A stretch of DNA of 59,618 nucleotides from Polyangiaceae bacterium (GTDB lineage: Bacteria; Myxococcota_A; Polyangia; Polyangiales; Polyangiaceae), in contig JAFGBI010000316.1 in assembly GCA_016933275.1 (NCBI GenBank), forward strand, positions 1-59,618, read 5' to 3'. How positions within the stretch are numbered: the first letter of the stretch is position 1; the number at the start of each line of letters is the position of its first letter. Made by a program: the position numbers and the translations under genes. The notes under the pieces were generated by a model that saw only the letters and a list, made by a program, of their open reading frames with translations, was not told the origin of the DNA and ran no database searches. Below, piece by piece: positions 1-6,846 of the stretch.

Positions 1-61
1 AGATCCGGGGCCCACCTTGGTGCCACAGACCCCACGCTGCGTAGGCGATCGAAATTCCTAT

Positions 62-86
62 GGAATCAACCTGATCGGTGCTCTAG
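62..86 (-). repeat. copy of the CTAGAGC 3'-end element
   Basis: Read on the - strand, this begins CTAGAGCACCGATCAG and continues GTTGATTCC. It matches the element at 1980-2139 and the copy after the kinase gene at 51861-51882. It covers the last codons and the TGA stop of the channel gene, so here the element has become coding sequence. It lacks the perfect palindrome of the copies at 2112-2134 and 18848-18870. Confidence 0.6.
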
Positions 87-1898
87 CGCCACCTCACCTC
101 GGGATTTGGCTGCGAGGACGAGGTGCTCGAACGTCACCGGCTCGTCCGGTGGGCAGTAGTAGGCGAGGGGCTTGAGGTAGATCTCGCTGCCTCCGGAGCG
201 CAGGAGTTCCTCGAGCACCGCCTGCACGTTCGGCTCGTAGGTGATCTGGGCCAGCATCCTCGAGACGAGCTCGTTCGAGATGACGACGTCGTTGATCTCG
301 GTCGTCGCGGCGAGCTCGCGGTTGCCGGGATCCAGGATCTCGCAGAGGATGCGCTGGCTCGATGCTCCCGAGCGCTGCCGGGCGTCACGAAGCAGGAGCA
401 GGGTGATGATGGCGCGCGTGTCGGCTTGCTCCGCGGTCTCTCCGTCGCCGAGGACCAGTACGATCGAGTATCGGTCGGGGCTTATCACCTGCATCAAACC
501 CTGGCTCGTGTACTCGCCGACGAGGTTCCGCATCGCGAGCGTCTCGAGTTCGCCCACGTGTTCCCGGAGGCGCCGCTCGCGCTCGGCGATCGGCACCGTG
601 TTGAGCAGGGTGATGGACGAGCCCGCGCCGATGTACCCGTCGTACTCCCTGATGATGGCGTAGACGATGGGGCTCCACCCGAGCACCAGCATGTGCTCGA
701 CCGGCTTCTCCGATCCCGCGGTCAGGGTGGGGAAATCCGACGGGGAGAGGGGGCCCGCGTAGGGGCGGTGCTCGATGCGGGAGTCCTCGGCGAGCAGGAG
801 CAGGACCTCGTCGGGTTGGATGACGTGGTCGGCGGGGGGGTTCAGCAGGTGGCCGGTTCCGTTGCCCTTGGCCACGCCCAATAGCATGCCGTTCGGGAAA
901 TCGAGGAGGATGTCCCCGAAGCAGCGGCCCACTACCTTGGGAACGTTCTTGAAGTGGATCTCACTGCCTTCGAACGCCAAGATCTCGTCGTAGACCAGCG
1001 AGAGCCCGCTGATCCGGGCGGTCTGAAGGATGATCTTCGCGATCATTTGGCCCGTCTTCACCACTCTGGCCTGTCCGTTGGTCGCGATCCGAGCCAGGTC
1101 CTGGCTCTCGGCCTTCGCGATCTCGGCGGTGACGCGCGGCCGTCGCGCGGAGACCCGGAGGTCCGGGTGGTTGAAGATGGCCATCAACGTCTTCAGCACC
1201 CGGGCGTCGGACCGATCTGGGTCGCCGCCGTCGGCCTCGTCGAGCAGTACCACGATCGCGCGCGCTTGCGCGGCGGATACTCGACTGAGGTCATCGAGAG
1301 AAGTGGGGCTGCCGCCCCGCACGACGAGGCGGAGCCGCCGGCGACCGCGGAGCTTGTCGACGAGCTGCCGCTCCATCTCGAGCTTCGGACGCTCCGCCAT
1401 CACGACGACGGTGATGCGCCCGCTCAGTGCGTACGCCTCCGCGAGCTGGTCGATGACCGGGAATACCTTCTCGCTCCAACCGAGGACGAGGAAGTGGCCG
1501 GACTCGATGGCCGGCGCGCCGTGTTTGCGGGCATCTCCCAACGCCGCCTGGAAATTCCCGACCAGGACCGCGATCAAGAGGCCAGTGACCACCACCCCGA
1601 GGACCGTTACCAGCGCCGAGATCCCGCGTTCCGGGGCGCCGGCGTCCGCCACGAACGCGCTGGTGTCGACGACGCGCCCGAGGTAGTACCACGCGGTCTC
1701 CTCGAGCCGTCCCCCGAGGTCGCGTCCGGTGCCGTCGGGACCGATCCCGAGGGCCAGTCCGACGCCGGTGAACAGGGCCACGATCCCTGCCGTGAGGAGG
1801 GCGAGGAAGAACAGCTGGCGACCCACGCCACCCGCGATGAACTCTCTGATTCGGTAACGAAGCCTCGCCTGGATTCCCCGCTGCATATTGGGCTCCAC
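66..1898 (-). CDS. CASTOR/POLLUX-type RCK-gated ion channel
   Basis: This 610-residue membrane protein is probably a ligand- or Ca-gated cation channel. It has a hydrophobic segment at about residues 28-52, a pore-loop-like stretch at about 62-80 and a second membrane segment at about 93-116. Two RCK-like Rossmann lobes follow, each opening with the same core: GHFLVLGWSEKVFPVIDQL near 134 and EHMLVLGWSPIVYAIIREY near 401. This architecture matches the family of the plant nuclear channels CASTOR and POLLUX, which has many bacterial members. The start at 1898 gives four residues before an alternative Met; either is possible. The C-terminus runs into a dispersed repeat, so the last residues may be a late addition. 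The gene stands alone on the - strand, downstream of a kinase gene. The family call is firm; the ion is unknown. Confidence 0.85.
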   Translation of the reverse strand: MEPNMQRGIQARLRYRIREFIAGGVGRQLFFLALLTAGIVALFTGVGLALGIGPDGTGRDLGGRLEETAWYYLGRVVDTSAFVADAGAPERGISALVTVLGVVVTGLLIAVLVGNFQAALGDARKHGAPAIESGHFLVLGWSEKVFPVIDQLAEAYALSGRITVVVMAERPKLEMERQLVDKLRGRRRLRLVVRGGSPTSLDDLSRVSAAQARAIVVLLDEADGGDPDRSDARVLKTLMAIFNHPDLRVSARRPRVTAEIAKAESQDLARIATNGQARVVKTGQMIAKIILQTARISGLSLVYDEILAFEGSEIHFKNVPKVVGRCFGDILLDFPNGMLLGVAKGNGTGHLLNPPADHVIQPDEVLLLLAEDSRIEHRPYAGPLSPSDFPTLTAGSEKPVEHMLVLGWSPIVYAIIREYDGYIGAGSSITLLNTVPIAERERRLREHVGELETLAMRNLVGEYTSQGLMQVISPDRYSIVLVLGDGETAEQADTRAIITLLLLRDARQRSGASSQRILCEILDPGNRELAATTEINDVVISNELVSRMLAQITYEPNVQAVLEELLRSGGSEIYLKPLAYYCPPDEPVTFEHLVLAAKSRGEVALEHRSG

Positions 1899-1979
1899 GC
1901 CGGGGCCTGCTTGGCGTGCCGGCTCGAGCGGGAGAATAGCCGGGCGAGCGAACGGCGCCAGAGAGCGCTTCCCCGCCGG

Positions 1980-2139
1980 CTAGAGCATTGATCAGGTTGC
2001 CGAGAGCAACGGCAGCGCTGGAAACGCGTCCGTGCGAGGCGAGGAAGCGTTTCCAGCGCTGCCTCTGGAGAGGTCTGCTGCCGGTTCGGTGTTCTAGGTT
2101 GTTGATTCGACGCAGCAATCAACCTGATTGCTGCTCTAG
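1980..2139. mobile_element. 160-bp MITE-like element with terminal inverted repeats
   Basis: Both ends read inward as CTAGAGCA, three variable bases, then ATCAGGTTG (17 of 20 positions match). Inside lies a second, 17-bp perfect inverted repeat beginning GGCAGCGCTGG (2011-2027 paired with 2047-2063, 19-base loop). At the right end a perfect palindrome (2112-2134) sits just after the kinase stop. There is no coding capacity. Short length, terminal repeats and TA at the borders resemble miniature inverted-repeat elements of Tc1/mariner or IS630 type. No transposase of that type is visible in this window, so mobility is an inference. Confidence 0.55.
2112..2134 (-). terminator. perfect palindrome after the kinase stop
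   Basis: Ten-base arms, GCAGCAATCA and its exact complement, surround a three-base loop. The palindrome begins one base beyond the kinase stop codon. The same palindrome lies after the gene ending at 18775. The hairpin has no clear T-run, so it could be a bidirectional terminator, an RNA-stability hairpin, or simply the end of the repeat element. Confidence 0.45.
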
Positions 2140-3695
2140 AACCGTCCGCCGAGGTCGGAGCCGGGCGACGAGGGCAGGGCCGCAGGTGTCCGCGGCCAAG
2201 CTCCCGATGGCGTGGCGGACGCTGGCCGTTTGGGACGGAGCGACGGCGCGCTCGGAGGGGGGGCGGGGCGAACCGTCTGCGGTCTCGGCCCACCGCCCCC
2301 GGGCCGCGCGGCGGGCGCAATCGCCGCCTCCGCCGAGGGCGCTGCCTCCACGACGACGACGGCCACCGCGCCGGCGGCGCTGGGCGCTGCTGGTTCGCGT
2401 GCGGCACTCACTGTTGCCGTCGTCACCGCGGGAGGAGTGGTCACGGCGCCCGCGCTGTCACTGCCCTTGGCGGTCGTGGTGCGCGCGGCCGAGCGGAACC
2501 AGAGGAGTCCGCCCAGGAACCCGACGACGACGAGCAACCCGCATGCCGCGGCCCAGCGCCACCCGGCCCGAGCTTGCTGCCGAGACTCTGAATTGCCGGG
2601 TAGGATCACGCTGCCCCCATCGGGAACGGTGACCACCCCGACCGCCGAGCGGGCCGGATACCCCCCTTCGATCGCCGAGCCTGGCTCGAAGGGCGGCGCG
2701 GCCACCGGGATCGACTCGACCAACTGGGCGCGAGCCTGGGCCACGGCACCGGGCACGGCCCCGCTCTCGAGGTCGAACGTGCCGGACACTCGGGTATTCC
2801 GCGTCGCAAGCCGCCGGATCCGATCGATGCGGCTCGGATCCCCGCCCGGGAGTGTCCGCAGGGCGTCCGCGAGCTCCACGACCGATTGGAAGCGCGCTGC
2901 CGGCGACTTCTCCAGGCAGCGCCCGATGACGTTGTCCACCAGAACGGGTAGGCCGGGGACCCGTTCCCTCGCCAGCGGAGTCGGTGCCGAGGAGATGCGG
3001 ACGAAGACCTCGGCCAGGGTCGTTCCATACCAGGCGCTCGTCCCAGTCACGAGCTCGTACAGGATCGCGCCGAGCGACCAGATGTCGGTGCGGTGGTCCA
3101 CGTCGCGCGAGGAAACGGCCTGCTCGGGCGACATATAGAGCGGAGAGCCCATCAGCGTATTGGCCCGCGTCAGGTCCATGCGGCGTCCCGAGGGCTGGGC
3201 GAGCTTCGATACCCCGAAGTCGAGCACGCGAATGCACACCTCACCGTAGGCGTCCTGCGTGAGGAAGAGATTGCCCGGCTTGAGATCGCGGTGGACGACA
3301 CCCACCGCGTGCGCCTCCGCGACGGCTTCGCAAACCTGCAGGAGGTAGCCGACGGCGGTTGCGAGCGGCATGGGCCCCCGCTGCTGCAAGAGTGCCTCGA
3401 GATCCGTTCCCTCCAGACGCTCCATCACGATGAACGGGGTCCCGTCTTCCAGCCGACCGACGTCGAGGACTCGGCCGACGTGAGGGCTGCGCAGCGTAGC
3501 GGCGATGCGGGCCTCGCGCAGGAACCGCTGGAGATTCTCGCCGGACTCCGTGAGTGCGGCGTGCATCACCTTGAGCGCGACTGGCTGCCGGAGGTCGAGG
3601 TGGATGGCGGCGAGCACGACGCCCATGCCTCCCCTCCCGAGGTAGCCCTCGACCCGATACTTCCCTTTCAGGACGGTTCCCGGGGCGTACTCCAA
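2136..3695 (-). CDS. membrane-anchored Ser/Thr protein kinase (PknB-like)
   Basis: This 519-residue Hanks-type kinase phosphorylates protein Ser/Thr residues. The kinase domain spans about residues 10-280, with the glycine loop GRGGMG near 20, the ATP-binding lysine in VALKVM, the catalytic loop HRDLKPGN, DFGVSK and SPEQ. All catalytic motifs are intact. A single membrane helix follows at about 378-400 and then a Pro/Ala-rich tail of roughly 115 residues, presumed periplasmic. No sensor domain is recognisable in the tail. The start is TTG, with a weak GAGGGA upstream; no ATG or GTG lies closer in this frame. The TAG stop lies in the CTAGAGC end of a dispersed element. With the phosphatase and FHA genes at 6.8-15.4 kb it suggests a phosphothreonine signalling network; substrates are unknown. 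Confidence 0.9.
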   Translation of the reverse strand: MEYAPGTVLKGKYRVEGYLGRGGMGVVLAAIHLDLRQPVALKVMHAALTESGENLQRFLREARIAATLRSPHVGRVLDVGRLEDGTPFIVMERLEGTDLEALLQQRGPMPLATAVGYLLQVCEAVAEAHAVGVVHRDLKPGNLFLTQDAYGEVCIRVLDFGVSKLAQPSGRRMDLTRANTLMGSPLYMSPEQAVSSRDVDHRTDIWSLGAILYELVTGTSAWYGTTLAEVFVRISSAPTPLARERVPGLPVLVDNVIGRCLEKSPAARFQSVVELADALRTLPGGDPSRIDRIRRLATRNTRVSGTFDLESGAVPGAVAQARAQLVESIPVAAPPFEPGSAIEGGYPARSAVGVVTVPDGGSVILPGNSESRQQARAGWRWAAACGLLVVVGFLGGLLWFRSAARTTTAKGSDSAGAVTTPPAVTTATVSAAREPAAPSAAGAVAVVVVEAAPSAEAAIAPAARPGGGGPRPQTVRPAPPPSAPSLRPKRPASATPSGAWPRTPAALPSSPGSDLGGRF

Positions 3696-4598
3696 AACCC
3701 GTGTTCCCTCGTCGCTTGTGCGCAGTGAAGCATACTCGACAAGACCGCGACGAGGAAACGCAGCGTCGGATCGCGACCTCGCCAGGAGAGGTCAGCCGGG
3801 CGCTCCGGGGTGCCCGACCGTCGAGCCCCGGGGATCTGCCGGCATGGAATCCCCAACGTCCGGATCCCCCGGCGGGAATCGAGGGTGGGCCCTCGGGGAG
3901 TGCGCGTGGCGCACCGTGGCCCGTGCGCACCGTGGCGTCAGGGTGACAGTGGCGTCGGGAGCGGCCGAGATCGTGGGAAGCGGCGCCGGGCAACGCGATT
4001 GCAGTCTGCGGCCCCACATCGCGAACCCACCTCTCGTCCCGGGTCTGGTCTGCCGGTTTCGTGGTCACCGTCGGGACGTCGTTGCGCGCATCGCGGAGAG
4101 CGTTTGCCACCCTGAGCGTGCGCGTCTCCGCCGCGCGAGGCGTTCTCGCGACTCGCCGCCTCCACCGAGGCGGCACTCGCCGAAGCCCCGTTCGGTCCGC
4201 GCGCGATCGCGACGTTGCCGGTGCCGGCCAAGAGACGCGATCCGTTCGAACGTGACCCGACCCTCGAGCTCGGTCGTCTCAAAAAGTTACAGCTTGCGCA
4301 CGGGGTCGGCATCGGGGCGGTGCCCGAGGATCGTGCAGAGCAGTTGGTGGTGGAGCCTCGTCCCCTCGACGACGACTGGATCGGGCTCGGTCGCCACCCG
4401 TCCGTTTCCTTTCGCGGAGCCCCGGACCGGCCCTTCGTTCGGTGCTTCTCCCCAGCCGAAGCGATTCGGTCGGGATTGGGGCTTTGCCAGCCGCTCCCTT
4501 TCTGGCTACTTTCCGCGCCACCATCGCCCGGCCTGTGCCCCGGGGCCATCCGGGCCGACACGGGACGGACATCGACGAGCTGCCATCCCGAGGAGCAC
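3696..4598. other. 903-bp stretch without a recognisable gene
   Basis: Long open frames exist on both strands because of the GC content, but none has a convincing protein composition or family motif. The stretch must hold the upstream regions of the divergent kinase (-) and the small granule-protein gene (+). I see no RNA gene or repeat. Confidence 0.5.
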
Positions 4599-4910
4599 AT
4601 GAAGCATTCCGTTCCCCACGATCTCGGTGCGGAGAAGGCGCGCCAGGTGGCTGAGGCCGCGTTCGCCAGCTACAAGGCCAAGTTCGAGAGCTATCGCCCT
4701 GAAGCGACGTGGGTGAGCGGGCGTCGCGCCGAGATCCGCTTCACGATCAAGGGAATGACTCTGACCGGTGCGATGGAGGTCACGCCCGCCACCATCGACA
4801 TGGAGCTCGACGTTCCGTTCCTCTTCCGTCCCTTCCGGGGCACCGCCATGGCGATGATCGAAAAGGAGATCAACGCCTGGATCGCCAAGGCCAGGGCGGG
4901 TGAGATCTGA
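4599..4910 (+). CDS. polyhydroxyalkanoic acid system family protein
   Basis: This 103-residue protein resembles the PHA granule regulator-type domain (PHA_gran_rgn family), found near polyhydroxyalkanoate genes in many bacteria. Supporting stretches are an N-terminal helix rich in Ala/Glu/Lys, the segment AEIRFTIKGMTLTGAMEVTP and the C-terminal FRPFRGTAMAMIEKEINAWI. The chosen ATG follows a GAGGAG ribosome site six bases upstream; a longer frame opening at 4215 is not protein-like. The gene stands alone, convergent with the amidase homologue. No PHA synthase or depolymerase of the active type is nearby, so a granule role here rests on family resemblance alone. Confidence 0.7.
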   Translation: MKHSVPHDLGAEKARQVAEAAFASYKAKFESYRPEATWVSGRRAEIRFTIKGMTLTGAMEVTPATIDMELDVPFLFRPFRGTAMAMIEKEINAWIAKARAGEI

Positions 4911-5075
4911 GCGGCTGCCGACTCGGCTCGGCTGAGTGAAGCAGACGGGACCTCAACGGCGATCTCCGGCGTGCCACGTACCAGCGCGTCCTGCCGGACG
5001 CCGGCCGGTCGCGCGACGTGCTGCCGCCAGTGACCTACGGGGCGCCTCGTTCCCGCAGCGCCCCGTGCATCGGAG

Positions 5076-6785
5076 TCACGGCGGTGGCGGGGCCCGCGAC
5101 CAACCCGCGGGTGGAGGCGAGAAGGGATCGACTGCGATCGAGGGCCGTCGGACCCGTGCGGCCCCCGAGCGCTCGAGGTGAGCCAACACGGCGAGCACGC
5201 TTGCCTCGTCCCAGGCGTCCCCCACGATCTGCAGCCCCAAGGGGAGCCCGACCTCGTCCATCCCGACCGGAGCCGTGCCCGCCGGCAGCCCAGTGAGATC
5301 GGCGAGCGCTGAGTAGCGCCACAGCGCATCGAGCGCGATCGGATCCGCGAAGCCTCGCGACGCCTCGTGATCGGTGACGGGTGGCGCTGCTCGTGCGGTC
5401 GTCGGCAGCGCGAGCACGTCGACCGCGCCGAGCACCGCGGCCACCTCGAGGCGCAGCGCGGCGCGGAGGCGCTGCGCCTCGAGGAACTCCGTTCCGCTGA
5501 GCTCGGAGATCGCCAGCAGGACCAACTGGAGATCCGGACCGAGCTCCTTGAGGTGCAGGGTGAACGCCTCGCGCAGCGCGGTGAGCGTCTCGACGCCGAT
5601 GGTGACGTAGCTCGCGGCGGGGGCGCGGCTCGAGAGCGGGACGTGGATGGGCACGAGCGTGGCGCCGTCGCGCTCGAGGGCCGCCAGCGCGGCCCGCCCG
5701 AGGGATGCAGGTGTCGCCGGCGCTGCTGCCCACTCCCGCTCGTCGATCCCGATGCGAAGGCCGCGCACGCCTCGGCCGATGGACGCCAGGAAGACCGCTG
5801 GATCCGGCCGAGGTTGCTGGTTCGAAGCGGCGTCACGCGCGTCTGCCCCGGCGGTCGCGGCGAGGAAGCACGCAAGGTCGTGGCTCGACGCTCCCATCGG
5901 TCCGATCGTGGCGACCGTGGAGCCCGCGCGCAGCGCATGTCCCGCGAGGGGGACTCGCCCGAAGGTGGGCTTGAGCCCGAACACACCGTTCAACGCGGCC
6001 GGGATCCGGACGCCGCCGCCGGCATCGCTACCGAGCGCGAGGGGCACTACTCCCGAGGCGACGGCCACGGCCGATCCCGTCGAGCTGCCACCCGCGAGGC
6101 GGTGGGCGTCGTGCGCGTTCCGCGGCATCGAGCGGTGAGGATTGGCCCCAAACGGGGAGAGTCCGTGTTCGGTCATCGGCGTCTGGCCGATGACGATGGC
6201 TCCCGCGCGGCGCAGCCGCTCGACGGTCACGGCGTCGCGAACCGCGGGCGTGTTCGGACGCCAGCCGGAGCCGTGGCGGGTCGGCAGCCCCTCGACGTCC
6301 ACGTCCTCCTCGATCGCGATGGGGACGCCTTCGAGATCCGAGCGCGGGGTGCCGCTCGCGAGGCGCTCGGCACTCTCGCGAGCGGCAGCGAGCGCGCGGT
6401 CCGTGTCATAGGAGAGCAGGGGGCCTCGGGGAGGGGAACAGGTTGACAGCCGCCGGGCGGTGCTCAGAGCGCGATCCAGCACCGCCTCCGGGCTCAACGT
6501 GCCGGTACGGTAGGCATGGACATAGTCCCGAACGGTACGTGGCCACTCGCCGCTCGCGAGCGCTCCCAGGTCGGCGCTGGGACGCTCGTGCGACGGTTGC
6601 GCCTGCACCGGAACGACATCTAGAGGCAGGGGTGCCTTCTTCTCTTCCGGGAGGTCGCCGAGCGCGTCGACTCCGAGCTGGCGCCGCAGGAGCTGTGCCA
6701 GCACCGGTCGCACGGGTGTCCTCGCGACACCTGCCAGTGCCCGCAGGGCGGTCCCGGACAGGCGGCCCTTCGTGCGCTTCCGCAT
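5076..6785 (-). CDS. amidase-signature family protein, probably catalytically inactive
   Basis: This 569-residue protein has the full amidase-signature fold: the GVPIAI strand near 153, GGSSTGSAVAVASGVVPLAL at 232-251, and RIPAALNGVFGLKPTFGR. Members use a Ser-cisSer-Lys triad to hydrolyse amides. Here the lysine position (usual GVPxAxKD) is Glu159 and the nucleophile position (usual DxGGSIRIP) is Gly258 in SDAGGGVRIP. Only the cis-Ser region (234-235) is kept. It therefore probably binds rather than cleaves a substrate, or is a decaying enzyme, although its reading frame is intact. The start was moved to 6785 because an upstream start at 6890 would overlap the transporter gene. It lies 61 bases downstream of the FHA-ABC transporter on the same strand and may be cotranscribed. 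Confidence 0.85.
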   Translation of the reverse strand: MRKRTKGRLSGTALRALAGVARTPVRPVLAQLLRRQLGVDALGDLPEEKKAPLPLDVVPVQAQPSHERPSADLGALASGEWPRTVRDYVHAYRTGTLSPEAVLDRALSTARRLSTCSPPRGPLLSYDTDRALAAARESAERLASGTPRSDLEGVPIAIEEDVDVEGLPTRHGSGWRPNTPAVRDAVTVERLRRAGAIVIGQTPMTEHGLSPFGANPHRSMPRNAHDAHRLAGGSSTGSAVAVASGVVPLALGSDAGGGVRIPAALNGVFGLKPTFGRVPLAGHALRAGSTVATIGPMGASSHDLACFLAATAGADARDAASNQQPRPDPAVFLASIGRGVRGLRIGIDEREWAAAPATPASLGRAALAALERDGATLVPIHVPLSSRAPAASYVTIGVETLTALREAFTLHLKELGPDLQLVLLAISELSGTEFLEAQRLRAALRLEVAAVLGAVDVLALPTTARAAPPVTDHEASRGFADPIALDALWRYSALADLTGLPAGTAPVGMDEVGLPLGLQIVGDAWDEASVLAVLAHLERSGAARVRRPSIAVDPFSPPPAGWSRAPPPP

Positions 6786-6846
6786 GACCCGGGATGGTAG
6801 CTCGCGGAGTGTTCCCGTGGGAAGCCCACGCCGCGGGTCCTGCTTG

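Noticed and set aside
123..884. Long + strand open frame opposite the channel gene
   Set aside because: It is the antisense of a gene with clear membrane and RCK motifs, and its composition (Arg/Gly/Val/Asp) has no family character. The same applies to most long frames opposite or out of phase with the annotated genes.
3938..4600. 220-residue - strand frame in the 3.7-4.6 kb gap
   Set aside because: Composition is Arg/Ser/Pro/Gly-rich with no hydrophobic core, as expected of random GC-rich DNA.
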